From Myxococcales bacterium (GTDB lineage Bacteria; Myxococcota_A; Polyangia; Polyangiales; Houyiibacteriaceae): 64,000 bases of DNA. This document shows positions 7,919 through 17,400 of the stretch, in pieces. The stretch covers positions 43,787 to 107,786 of the forward strand of contig JAHBWH010000004.1 of assembly GCA_019637115.1 (NCBI GenBank), written 5' to 3'. How positions within the stretch are numbered: the stretch's first letter is position 1; every line of letters starts with the position of its first letter. The notes under the pieces are model-generated. The model saw only the letters and a list, made by a program, of their open reading frames with translations. It ran no database searches and was not told where the DNA came from. Position numbers and translations under genes: made by a program.

Positions 7919-10195
7919 ATGGCAGCACCTCGACCGTCCCACGAGCTTCGAGCCCTCGAGCACACCTTCTGTCGGATCTGCGAGGCGCTCTGCGGGCTCG
8001 AGGCCGAGGTCGAGGGCGGGCGGGTCGTGCAGCTCCGGCCTGACGCTGCGCACGTCGCGACGCGCGGCTACGCGTGCGTGAAGGGGTTGCGTCAAGCCGA
8101 GTACCTCGCGGGCCCCGATCGGCTGCGCTATCCGCTCGCGCGCGCCGCGGACGGGTCCTTCCGGCGCGTGAGCTGGGACGACGCGCTTGCGCGGGTCGGC
8201 GCCGTGGTGGCGGCGGAGCGCGCCATCCACCCCGACCGCGTCGCGATGTACGTCGGCACCGCGGCGGGCTTCGGCGTGCTCCACCCAATCTTCGCGCAGG
8301 GGTTCATGAGCGCGGTCGGCAGCCGGTCGATGTTCTCGTCGGCGACCCAGGACTGCGCGAGCAAGTTCGCCGCTGCGACGCATCTCTACGGCTTCCCCTT
8401 CACGCAGCCCTTCCCCGACCTCGACCACGCCCGCGCGCTCGTCGTGGTCGGCGCGAACCCGGCCATCAGCAAATGGTCCTTCCTCCAGGTCTCGAACCCG
8501 CTCGCGAAGCTCCGCGAGATGGAGGCGCGCGGGTGCCGGATCGTCTTCGTCGATCCGCGCCGCACCGAGAGCGCGAAGGCCGCTGGCGAGCACGTCTTCA
8601 TCCGGCCCGGTACGGACGCTTTCTTTTACCTCGCCTTCCTCGCCGAGCTCGTCGCGCGGGACGCCCGCGGGGAGCGCGTGCTCGACCACGAGCGCATCGC
8701 GCGCTTCTCGAAGGGCTGGCGCGAGCTCGCGGAGCTCGCGGCGCCGTGGACGCCGGAGCGCGTCGCCGACGTCACGGGCATCGCGCCGGCGACGCTGCGC
8801 CGCGTGGTCGACCTCTACCTCGAGGGCACCCGCGAGGGTGGGGCGGCGCTCTACCTGAGCACCGGCGTGAACATGGGGCCGCACGGCTCGATCGGGTTCT
8901 GGCTTCAAGAGGCGATCAACCTCGTGACGGGCAACACCGATCGACGCGGCGGCACGTTGGTCGGCCAGGGCATCCTCGACTTCCCGGCGTTCGGGGCGCG
9001 CACGGGGACGTTGCTGCGCAAGGATCGCTCGCGGATCGGCGCGTTTCGCTCCGTGAACGACGCCTTCCCGGGTGGCATTCTGGCCGACGAGATCCTCACG
9101 CCGGGCGAGCGCCAGATCCGCGTGCTCTTCGTCACCGGCGGCAACCCGCTGCTGACGATGGCCGGCTCGGCGCGCCTCGCGGAGGCCTTCGCGCACCTCG
9201 AGCTCTTGGTCTGCCTCGACGTCCTGCCGAGCGAGACCGCCCACGCGGCGCACGTCGTCCTGCCATGCACCTCACCGCTGCAGCGGCCGGACCTGCCCTT
9301 CGTCTTCCCCTTGATGCTCGGCCTGCAGTCGAAGCCGTATCTGCAAGCGACGCGCGCGGTCGAGGAGCGGCAGGGCGAGCAGCGGGACGAGGCGACCATC
9401 TACCTCGACCTCTGCCGGGCCGCGGGGCTCCCGATCTTCGGCTCGAAGGTCGCGCAGCGCGCGCTCGAGGGCATGAAGGCGTTGCACACCGCGAAGCTCC
9501 GGCGGACGAATCCACGCGCCGAGCCGGCGCTACCCGAGGAGCGTCTGCTCGACCTCGTGCTGCGCGCGACGAAGCAGGGCTCCTTCGCGTCGCTGCTCGC
9601 GCACCCCCACGGGCGTGCGCGCCCCGCGCACGCCCCGGGGAGCTTCCTCGGGGCGCGCGTGGTCACGGGCGATGGGCTCGTCGACCTCGCGCCCCCACCA
9701 CTCGTGGACTTCGCGAGCTCGCGGCTCGAGCGCGACCTCGAGGCGGAGCGCGCGCTCCTGGCGCGCGGGGCGCTCAAGCTGATCACGCGCCGCGCCGTCA
9801 CGACGCACAACAGCTGGATGCACAACCACGAGGCCTTCGTCCGCGACGGGACGAACCACCTCTACATGCACGGCGACGACCTCACCGCGCGTGGCCTCGC
9901 CGAGGGCGAGCTCGTGGACGTCCGCAGCGCGACCGGGACCGTGCGGCTCCCCGTGCGGCGCCTCGACGACCTCCTGCCGGGCGTCGTCGCGCTGCCGCAC
10001 GGCTGGGGGCATCAGCGCGCGCCGGGTCTGCGCGTCGCCAGCCGGACGCGCGGCGTGAACGTGAACCTGCTCGCCGCGGACGGCCCGGAGGCGCTCGAGC
10101 CCGTGAGCGGGATGGCCCACCTCACCGGCATCGTGGTCGAGGTCGAGCGCGCGGCGGGCCCGCAGGCGGCGACCTGGAGCGGTCTGCCAGAGTGA
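7919..10195 (+). CDS. Molybdopterin-dependent oxidoreductase, formate-dehydrogenase-like catalytic subunit
   Basis: A 758-residue protein without a Tat signal, so probably cytoplasmic. The N-terminus has a 4Fe-4S cluster motif (CRICEALC ... CVKG). It continues with molybdopterin-binding regions (VVVGANPAISKWSF, FVDPRRTESAKAAGEHVFIRPGTD, GNTDRRGGTLVG, VTGGNPLLTMAGS) and the C-terminal dinucleotide-binding barrel (ITRRAVTTHNSWMHNHEAF through LPHGWGHQRAPGLRVAS). The last part matches the acetylene hydratase / formate dehydrogenase / nitrate reductase family. Start chosen at ATG 7919; a GTG three codons upstream is possible. No electron-transfer partner gene lies next to it. The substrate cannot be deduced. 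Confidence 0.85.
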   Translation: MAAPRPSHELRALEHTFCRICEALCGLEAEVEGGRVVQLRPDAAHVATRGYACVKGLRQAEYLAGPDRLRYPLARAADGSFRRVSWDDALARVGAVVAAERAIHPDRVAMYVGTAAGFGVLHPIFAQGFMSAVGSRSMFSSATQDCASKFAAATHLYGFPFTQPFPDLDHARALVVVGANPAISKWSFLQVSNPLAKLREMEARGCRIVFVDPRRTESAKAAGEHVFIRPGTDAFFYLAFLAELVARDARGERVLDHERIARFSKGWRELAELAAPWTPERVADVTGIAPATLRRVVDLYLEGTREGGAALYLSTGVNMGPHGSIGFWLQEAINLVTGNTDRRGGTLVGQGILDFPAFGARTGTLLRKDRSRIGAFRSVNDAFPGGILADEILTPGERQIRVLFVTGGNPLLTMAGSARLAEAFAHLELLVCLDVLPSETAHAAHVVLPCTSPLQRPDLPFVFPLMLGLQSKPYLQATRAVEERQGEQRDEATIYLDLCRAAGLPIFGSKVAQRALEGMKALHTAKLRRTNPRAEPALPEERLLDLVLRATKQGSFASLLAHPHGRARPAHAPGSFLGARVVTGDGLVDLAPPPLVDFASSRLERDLEAERALLARGALKLITRRAVTTHNSWMHNHEAFVRDGTNHLYMHGDDLTARGLAEGELVDVRSATGTVRLPVRRLDDLLPGVVALPHGWGHQRAPGLRVASRTRGVNVNLLAADGPEALEPVSGMAHLTGIVVEVERAAGPQAATWSGLPE

Positions 10196-10247
10196 CGCAG
10201 TCGGATCGAGCTCACCGTAGGCGTCCTTTGACGGGCCGTCGCCAGCT

Positions 10248-11762
10248 TCAGCGGAGCAGAACGACCATCGTGAGGCTCGCCGCGTTCAGGCTCGCGTGCA
10301 GCAGGAAGGGGACGAGGAGGCTGCCCGTGCGCGCTCGCGCCCAGCCGAGGACGACGCCCATCACGAGCGGACCCGCGATCGATGGGCCGTGATGGACGTG
10401 GAGGAGGCCGAAGAGCACGCCGCTCGCGGTGATCGCGCGCCAAGGGGAGAGCGTCCTCGCGAGGTGGGGGAGGAGCGCGCCGCGAAAGAGGAGCTCCTCT
10501 GCGAGCGGGCCGAGGAGCGCGCCGGCCAAGAGGAGGAGCGCGCCCCCCGCGAAGCCGAGCTCGGTGTCGGCGAAGGCGTCGAGCGCGGTCCCGGCGCGTC
10601 CGGCGACGTCGGAGGTCGAGAGCAGGCCGACGTGCTCCACGAGCCCGTGCAGCGCGAGCGCGAGGACACCCGCGCGCGGCACCCATCCGAGCGCGTAGAG
10701 GAGCGACTGCGCGAAGGTCCGCGTGTGGCCGAGGGGCGGCAGCAGAGGGCCGACCTTCTGGCCTCGCCGCGCGAGCCACGCGCCGCCGAGCGCGAGCACG
10801 AGGCCCTGGAGCGCGAGCGTGAGGAGAAAGGTCCCGGGCGCGTGACCGCCGACGAGGGCACAGCCTCCCGCACGCGCGAGCATCGAGACGAGCCACGCCG
10901 CGCCGAAGACGCCCGCGAACGGGAGCCAGAAGCGCGCGCCCGAAGGGGCGCCGTGGCGCTCTTCGCGCGTGGCCCCGCCGTGGCGCTCGTCGCGCGTGGC
11001 CCCGACCCGGCGATCGTCGCGGGTGGCGCCGCCTTGGCGCTCGTCGCGCGTGGCCCCGACCCGGCGCTCGTGGCGCCAGAGGGCGAGCGCGAGGGCGAGC
11101 GCGAGCGCGAGCAGCGCGAGGGTCGCGGGCGCCGGGCGCGGCAGCGCGGCCTCCACGCAGGTCGAGGTCTCGTGCTCGGGGACGAAGAGGCCACGTCGAC
11201 CGGCGCGCAGACCTCCCGTCGCGGCCCCTCGCGTGGGCTCGACCGCGACCTCGAAGGAGGCGCCGTCGCGCTCTACCCGTAGGCGCCGCGTGCTCAGCGG
11301 ACCCTCGCCGATCGCGCGCTGCAGATCCTCGACGCGCTCGACGCGCGCGCCGTCCACCTCGAGCACGAGGTCGCCAGGGCGGAGCCCCGCGAGGGCGGCG
11401 GGGCCTCCTTCGACGGGCTCGACCGCGACCCCGCGCGGGGCGTCGTCGATGCGCACGCCGATCACGGGGCGCGGGCCGGCGACGGGCGCGAGGCGGGGCG
11501 AGGGGCGCAGCCAGAGGCTCACGAGCGCGCCCGCCACGAGGAGATCGACGAGGGCGAGCCCCGCGAGGCGCCACGCCCAGAGCGGCGCCCCAGCGCGACC
11601 GCGCCAAGCCCAGAGCGCCGCGCCGACGACGAAGGGGAGCGAGACGATCGGCAGGAGCACGCAGCCGAGCGCGACGTGGAACGCGAGCGAGGCCCGCGCG
11701 ACGTGCGGCGCGCCGCGCGTCGTCGGCGCTGCGGTGTCGGAGGTGCGGAGGTCGTCGTTCAA
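10248..11762 (-). CDS. CPBP-family intramembrane metalloprotease with PDZ domain
   Basis: About 504 residues if started at the TTG at 11762; no ATG or GTG is available nearby, and this TTG overlaps a TGA stop of the relic reading frame upstream (TTGA), as in a translationally coupled pair. Order: two N-terminal membrane segments, a PDZ domain (about 95-160, GGPAALAGLRPGDLVLEVDG), another membrane segment, a charged linker of 9-residue repeats (about 231-269), then the CPBP (Rce1/CAAX-like) core with EELLFRG (about 423), FGLLHVHHG and HASLNA, which supply the catalytic Glu and His residues. Bacterial members act in peptide maturation or immunity to bacteriocins. The target is unknown; the start is the main uncertainty. 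Confidence 0.78.
   Translation of the reverse strand: MNDDLRTSDTAAPTTRGAPHVARASLAFHVALGCVLLPIVSLPFVVGAALWAWRGRAGAPLWAWRLAGLALVDLLVAGALVSLWLRPSPRLAPVAGPRPVIGVRIDDAPRGVAVEPVEGGPAALAGLRPGDLVLEVDGARVERVEDLQRAIGEGPLSTRRLRVERDGASFEVAVEPTRGAATGGLRAGRRGLFVPEHETSTCVEAALPRPAPATLALLALALALALALWRHERRVGATRDERQGGATRDDRRVGATRDERHGGATREERHGAPSGARFWLPFAGVFGAAWLVSMLARAGGCALVGGHAPGTFLLTLALQGLVLALGGAWLARRGQKVGPLLPPLGHTRTFAQSLLYALGWVPRAGVLALALHGLVEHVGLLSTSDVAGRAGTALDAFADTELGFAGGALLLLAGALLGPLAEELLFRGALLPHLARTLSPWRAITASGVLFGLLHVHHGPSIAGPLVMGVVLGWARARTGSLLVPFLLHASLNAASLTMVVLLR
10954..11070 (-). repeat. 27-bp tandem repeat inside the CPBP gene
   Basis: Four-plus units of 27 bp follow each other in frame; units at 10981-11007 and 11035-11061 are identical. 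On the minus strand they encode the 9-residue pattern R-x-x-G-A-T-R-(D/E)-(D/E/R), giving a charged, probably flexible cytoplasmic linker between two membrane segments. Because the period is a multiple of three, copy number can change without breaking the frame. Confidence 0.8.
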
Positions 11763-11962
11763 GGCGGCCGGCGTCGTTCGTGGGGGGGCCGGAGGGCGCT
11801 TGCGGGTGTAGACCGCAAGCCGCGCGGCGACCAGGGGGCGAAGACCATGGATGGAGCGCCCTCGGCCGCACTCCCGCTCGGCGCCCGGCAGCCGGGGTTG
11901 GAGGAGAAGTCCCCGCGGGTGCCATCGAGCGAGCCGGCGGACGTGGCGTCGAGCCACCTCGA
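11698..11962 (+). repeat. Left copy of imperfect direct repeat flanking the defence island
   Basis: This stretch aligns end to end with 35058-35338 in the same orientation. Exact anchor words are GCGACGTGCGGCGCGCC (11698-11714 and 35058-35074), GGGTGTAGACCGC in the middle, and GGCGTCGAGCCACCTCGA (11945-11962 and 35321-35338). Similarity stops just outside these ends. It covers the head of the CPBP gene and the relic tail upstream of it. Confidence 0.75.
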
Positions 11963-11980
11963 GTTGCACAGGCCGAACTC
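11759..11980 (-). pseudogene. Relic of the tail of a MYXO-CTERM-like exported protein
   Basis: Read on the minus strand this segment gives SRWLDATSAGSLDGTRG, then PGCRAPSGSAAEGAPS and FAP; the intact gene at 35027-36310 has SRWLDAAPAGSPEGTRG, PSCRAPSGCAAAGAPS and FAPLVVALLAVYTRRR. After FAP the relic changes frame: the matching PLVAARLAVYTRKR is found in another frame. One of the paired Cys residues is replaced by Ser. No homologous body lies upstream, so it is a broken C-terminal fragment, ending in a TGA that overlaps the proposed TTG of the CPBP gene. Confidence 0.7.
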
Positions 11981-12810
11981 GACAGCGAGAGCCGGTCCGC
12001 CGTCGAGACCCGGCTCGAGCCGGGCGCGGACGAGATGCGGGCCCGCAGATCCGCGTGGCTGAATCGGGACTTCGTTCGGTCCGCGTTGGCGTGCGGCGAG
12101 GGAACGCTTTCGGACGTCGGCCCGCGCGCGCTCGACGTCGAGATCGCCAAAGACCCCGACGACATCCCCCACGTCCTCGCCTGCGAAGGACCTGTTCGCG
12201 TCCCGCGACCCCCCACGACACTGCACTTCAGGGCCTCGTCCAGGGCATTTGTCTTCTCTTCGGTTGAACGCCCACCGTCGCGACACGCCGCTCCGTCTGC
12301 TCCGACCCGTTTGGCGCCTCGGTGACGTGTCTCGTGCGGAGCACGTGGGCTCCTCGGAGCCGGCCCTCGTGGTTTGGTGAGCCAGTCTCACGGCACCTCG
12401 CGAGCAAATTCTCGAGTCGAGCCTGGTTGTTTCGGGCAGTTCGGATGTCCTATCATCCGATCCGCCGCCTCGGCTACGGCAGCCCGCTCGACGCCGCCCA
12501 CATCCCTCCGGAGTGGCCCCGGAGAGGTCGGTGCCGGGAGCGCGGGCTAAACCCTCGGCAAGCTCCCCACGTTCAGGACTTCCGCAGCATCACATAGACG
12601 CTACCGCCGAGTTCCGCGACGATCTCTTCCTGGCGCGTGACGGACTGATGTTGGCGCACGGTCTACAGCATATGCACGGCGCATCGACTCGCGGCGGGTT
12701 CCAGAGCCTCGACGAACGATGGCGGGTGCAAGTGTCGGGGGCCTTTGGTAGCATCACCCCCTTGAGCGCGCGCGATCAGCGAGCGCTCTGGTCGGACCCA
12801 GCAGACTGAC
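11963..12810. other. Left border of the defence island, no intact gene
   Basis: This 848-bp stretch contains no convincing coding region. It shows mixed composition, less GC-rich than the DNA to its left, and a possible transposase scrap near 12427. The promoter of the defence operon should lie in the right part, but I see no clear -35/-10 pair that I would defend. Confidence 0.6.
12427..12501 (+). pseudogene. Possible C-terminal scrap of an IS3-type transposase
   Basis: The frame reads LFRAVRMSYHPIRRLGYGSPLDA. IS3-family integrase cores end in a pattern like Y-N-x-x-R-x-H-S-x-L-G-Y-x-S-P; here YHPIRR is followed directly by LGYGSP, which would be a three-residue deletion. There is no start, no DDE residues and no inverted repeats. 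Short matches of this kind can arise by chance, so the call is tentative. Confidence 0.3.
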
Positions 12811-14037
12811 ATGCGACCTCGAACCAGCGATTCTCCTCGCGAAGAGCAACACGCGCTGCCCCCCATGCCTTCTCCGACTCAGGCCTCGGACGTAAACGCG
12901 ACCACCGTAGCATGCGTGGATCTGTTCTGCGGGGCGGGAGGACTCACCCATGGATTGATCTCCGCGGGTGTGAAGGTGGTAGCAGGAGTCGACTTCGACT
13001 CGGCGTGCAAGCATCCATACGAGACCAACCACCCCGGGCTCGTCTTCCACGAAGCCGACGTCGCCGAGCTCGATGCAGAAGTGGTCGCCGGGTGGTTCGG
13101 AGACGCATCGGTTCGAGTCCTCGCGGGTTGTGCACCGTGCCAGCCGTTCTCGAACTACGCGCTGCGCTATCAGAAGGAAGAAGACGGGAAGAACGTCGAG
13201 GACGACGAGCGCTGGAGTCTCCTCAACCACTTCGCATCGTTGGTCGAAGCGCTGATGCCCGACATCGTGACGATGGAGAACGTGCCGAGCGTCAGGAAGC
13301 ACGCGGTCTTCCAGAAATTCCACGCAACCCTGGTTCGTCTCGGCTACCACGTCTGGCACGACGTGGTCGACTGCAGCCAGTACGGGCTTCCTCAGCGCCG
13401 CCAGCGCACCGTGCTCTTGGCGTCTCGACATGGCGAGATCGCTCTGCGTGCGCCCGACGCCACCGAGCCGCGGACAGTGGCCGACGTCATCAAGGGGCTG
13501 CCTCCGCTGCGTCAAGGCTGCCAATCCGCTACGGATCCGCTGCACACGGCGTCACGTCTCTCGCCGTTGAACCTGCGCCGAATCAAGGTCTCGAAGCCTG
13601 GCGGGACCTGGCGGGATTGGCCCCCCGAGCTCGTTGCCGAGTGTCATCAGAAGAAGACCGGCAAGAGCTACCCGGGGGTCTACGGCCGAATGTCGTACGA
13701 GGAGCCGGCCCCCACGCTCACCACGCAGTTCTACGGCTTCGGAAGCGGTCGCTTCGGTCATCCGACGCAAGCACGTGGCATCTCGTTGCGTGAAGGTGCG
13801 CTGCTCCAAGGGTTTCCGGAGAACTACTCGTTCCTCCCCGAAGGGGAGCCGATCCGCTTCAAGGCACTCGGTCGGATGATCGGGAACGCCGTCCCGGTGG
13901 ATCTGGGGCGCGCCATCGGCGAGAGCATCATGGCGCATGTGGAGGGCTGGTCGTCGAAGGCGTCGACCTCCGACCCGAGCGAGAACCGAGAGGGGCGGGG
14001 TGGGTCGAAGCGGCGGAGTCGAAGCGTCGTCTCCTGA
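12811..14037 (+). CDS. DNA (cytosine-5)-methyltransferase
   Basis: A 408-residue protein with the full set of m5C methylase motifs: I DLFCGAGGLTHGL (about 37-49), IV APCQPFSNYA with catalytic Cys 110, VI ENVPSV (about 158), VIII QRRQRTVLLA and X GNAVPVDLGRAIG near the end. The target-recognition region between VIII and X is short and its site cannot be read. It is the first gene of the defence run, 13 bp before vsr. In DISARM, class 2 systems carry a cytosine methylase (DrmMII) whereas this locus otherwise has the class 1 set, so the enzyme is either an acquired DrmMII-like partner or an independent Dcm/Vsr pair. A second ATG at 12868 is a plausible alternative start. Confidence 0.92.
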   Translation: MRPRTSDSPREEQHALPPMPSPTQASDVNATTVACVDLFCGAGGLTHGLISAGVKVVAGVDFDSACKHPYETNHPGLVFHEADVAELDAEVVAGWFGDASVRVLAGCAPCQPFSNYALRYQKEEDGKNVEDDERWSLLNHFASLVEALMPDIVTMENVPSVRKHAVFQKFHATLVRLGYHVWHDVVDCSQYGLPQRRQRTVLLASRHGEIALRAPDATEPRTVADVIKGLPPLRQGCQSATDPLHTASRLSPLNLRRIKVSKPGGTWRDWPPELVAECHQKKTGKSYPGVYGRMSYEEPAPTLTTQFYGFGSGRFGHPTQARGISLREGALLQGFPENYSFLPEGEPIRFKALGRMIGNAVPVDLGRAIGESIMAHVEGWSSKASTSDPSENREGRGGSKRRSRSVVS

Positions 14038-14050
14038 AGCGAGACTTCGC

Positions 14051-14440
14051 ATGCAGCGAGTCCGACGGGCCGACACTTCGGCCGAGTCGGCGCTTCGTCG
14101 CGCGCTCCACGCACGTGGACTCCGATACCGCGTCCAAGTCCCACTCCTCGCCAAGCCTCGACGTGTCGCCGACGTCGCGTTCAGCGGGCTTCGGATCGCC
14201 GTGTTCGTCGATGGGTGCTTCTGGCACGGGTGTCCGTTGCACGCGACGTGGCCGAAGCGGAACGCTGAGTTTTGGCGGGCCAAGATCCTCGCCAACCAGG
14301 CGCGTGACCGCGACACCGACGCGCGTCTCCGCGCGGATGGTTGGGATGTCATCCGCGTGTGGGCGCACGAGGACCCCGAAGTCGCCGCGGAACGGATCGC
14401 GAAGGCCGTCGAGGCCCGAAGGGAAGGTAGATCGGGATGA
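14051..14440 (+). CDS. vsr: Very short patch repair endonuclease (Vsr)
   Basis: A 129-residue protein. MQRVRRADTSAESALRRALH is the usual N-terminus; the nuclease core includes VADVAFSGLRIAVFVDGCFWHGC with catalytic Asp 41 and the zinc-site Cys/His cluster (C56, H59, C61), then EFW..KI..N..RD, typical of Vsr. It nicks T:G mismatches left when 5-methylcytosine deaminates, so it should serve the cytosine methylase just upstream. Its TGA overlaps the ATG of drmD (ATGA), which ties it into the same transcript as the DISARM genes. The frame continues upstream, but the ATG after the methylase stop gives the standard N-terminus. Confidence 0.92.
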   Translation: MQRVRRADTSAESALRRALHARGLRYRVQVPLLAKPRRVADVAFSGLRIAVFVDGCFWHGCPLHATWPKRNAEFWRAKILANQARDRDTDARLRADGWDVIRVWAHEDPEVAAERIAKAVEARREGRSG

Positions 14441-17400
14441 GCGAGGGCAGCATGGTGTCGGCTTCCCCCGAGCCGGGACAGCTCGTCGAAGTGAGACGAC
14501 GTCAGTGGATGGTCTCCGACGTCGACGCGTCGTCGGTCTCGCCCGAGCTCCGTCGACAGAGCCTGGTGAAGCTCGCGTCGATCGACGAGGACGCGCTCGG
14601 TGAAGAGATCGAGGTGGTGTGGGAACTCGAGCCCGGCGCCCACGTCATCGAACGCGCCGGGTTGCCGACGCTCTCGACGCTCGACGACCCTTCGACACTC
14701 GACGCATTCCTCGATGCCGTCCGTTGGGGCGCGGCGACCAATGCGGATCGGGGATACCTCCAAGCCCCGTTCCGAAGCGGCGCCAGCATCGAGGACTACC
14801 AGCTCGATCCACTCGTCCGCGCGATCGACATGGCGCGAACCAACCTGTTGATCGCGGACGACGTCGGCCTCGGCAAGACGATCGAGGCAGGGCTCGTGAT
14901 CCAGGAGATGCTCCTGCGGCACCGCGCGCGCACCGTCCTCGTGCTCTGCCCCGCCTCCCTCCAGGAAAAGTGGCGAGTCGAGATGGCCGAGAAGTTCGGA
15001 CTCGAGTTTCGCATCGTGGACACCGAGTTCGTGAAGCGACTCCGCCGCGAGCGAGGCGTCCACGCGAACCCGTGGACGGCCTTCCCCCGGCTCATCGCTT
15101 CCATCGATTGGGCCAAGCAGGGGGAGGGCATGCGTCTGCTCCGCGACGTGCTTCCGCCCCACCCTACGTACTCCCGCCGTTTCGACATGCTCGTGATCGA
15201 CGAGGCGCACAACGTGGCGCCAACCGTGGGTCGGTACGCCCTGGAGAGTCTGCGCACGCGCCTCGTGCGTCTCGTCGCGCCGCATTACCAACACAAGCTC
15301 TTCCTCACGGCCACACCACACGACGGTTACACCGAGTCGTTCACGGCACTCCTGGAACTGCTCGACGATCAGCGATTCTCGCGCAACGTGCTCCCACCCG
15401 AGGATCAACTCGCGCGCGTGATGGTGCGCCGCCTGAAAAGCGACCTCGTCGACGCCGACGGGAAGAAGCTCTACCCGGTGCGGCGGCTCGAAGCGTTGAA
15501 CGTCGAGTACACCGACGACGAGCGCGCGGCGCGCAAACTCCTCGACGAGTACATCGCAAGCCGCGAGGCCCAAGACGACCGGGCGGGGATCGCCTCGCAC
15601 TTCGTCCACCAGCTCCTCCGCAAGCGTCTCGCATCGTCTCCCGCAGCGTTCGGTTCGACGCTCGCGCGCCACGTCGCGACCCTCGAAGGACGCGTAGAGA
15701 AGCTCCGCGCCTCGCGGCTGGACGAGCGCATCCTGCGTCGTGCGATCTCGAAGTCCGAAGAGGACTACGCCGACGACGACAGCCGCGAGACCGCGGAAGT
15801 CGAGGCCATCGAAGAGGCGAGCCGTCGTCTTCGGCCACTCTCCGACGCGGAGAAGAAGCTCCTCGCGCGGCTCCGGTCATGGGCCGAGGTAGCGGGCCAC
15901 AAGCCCGACTCGAAGGCGGCCTCGCTCCTCCGCTGGCTCGAAGCGACACTCCGACCGGGAGGGCACTGGTCCAAGACACGCGTCATCCTCTTCACCGAGT
16001 ATCGCGCGACGCAGAAGTGGCTCCAGGAGATCCTTGCGAGCCACGGCTTCGGCGCCTCGCGCCTCGCGCTACTCTTCGGAGGCATGGACCCCAAGGAGCG
16101 CGAGTCGATCAAAGCTGCGTTCCAGGCGGACCCGAGTGAATCACCGGTGCGCATCCTGCTGGCGACCGACGCAGCATCCGAAGGCATCGATCTGCAGAAC
16201 CACTGCAACCTACTGGTGCACGTAGAGATTCCCTACAACCCCAACGTGATGGAGCAGCGGAACGGCCGCGTCGATCGTCACGGGCAGAAGCAGAGCGAGG
16301 TCGTCATCTACCATCCCGTCGACAGCGACGGCGGTCACGGCGACGACATTCTCCGCGCCCTGCGCAAGCTCGACCTGATGAGAGCCGACATGGGCAGCGT
16401 GAATCCCGTGATCGCCCCGCAGCTGCCCGCGTTGCTCGAAGGGCGCCGCCGTGAGCTCGACACGCGAGCCGCCGAACAGCGTATCGATCGAGCGCGCCGC
16501 TACGTGAAGGCAGAGCGAGAGCTGCGAGAGCGCATCGCCAAGCTGCATGATCGGCTGACGACGACGCGCGGTGAGCAGCACCTCACGCCCGATCGCATCG
16601 AGCGCGTCGTGCGCGTCGCCCTGGCGCTCGCCGATAAACCCGATTTGACGCCCGCCAACCTCGCGGGTGTCTCGGACGTACCCGTCTTTCGCATGCCCGC
16701 GCTCTCCGGTTCGTGGTCCCGATGCCTGGATGGACTCGAACATCCGTTCACGAAACGGGTCCGCCCGATCACGTTCGACCATGACGTGGCGAAGGGCCGC
16801 GACGACGTGGTGCTGGTGCACCTGAACCACCCCCTCGTCCAGATGAGCCTGCGAGTGTTGCGAGCCGAGGTGTGGGCGCGCGACGACGTGAAGAAGCTCA
16901 GTCGTGTGACCGCGCGGATGCTGCCCGATGCGCGGCTCGACGGCCCGGCCGTCGTCGTCGTCTCACGTCTGGTGATCACGGGCGGCAACCACCATCGGCT
17001 CCACGAAGAGCTGACGGAGGCGGGTGGCTACCTTCGCGACACTAGCTTCAGGCGTGAAGACCGCGTCGGTGAGCTTCGCGGCTGGCTCGATGATTCGAAA
17101 CCAGCGGTGATCCCCGACCCCCTCTTCGACGCACTGCGGACCCGATTCGAGAAGCATACCGGGGCAGTGCTGAACGCCGTCGGCGCTCGGTCGAAGGAAC
17201 GATTGAAGGGACTCGGATCCACGCTCGACGCTCGCAAGCGGAAGGAGGTCGACGAGATGAGCCAGCTGCTCGACGACCTCGCGACCAACCTCCGGGCCGA
17301 GCTCGACAAAGAAGAGCCGAAGCAGCTCTCGCTCTTCTCGGAGGACGAGCGCACACAGCTCCGACGCGACCGACTCGCGCTCGAGGCCCGCTTGCGACGC

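Noticed and set aside
11763..12221. N-terminal extension of the CPBP protease
   Set aside because: The extra 150 residues are Arg-rich and include relic tail sequence in a shifted frame; they match neither a protease nor a signal peptide.
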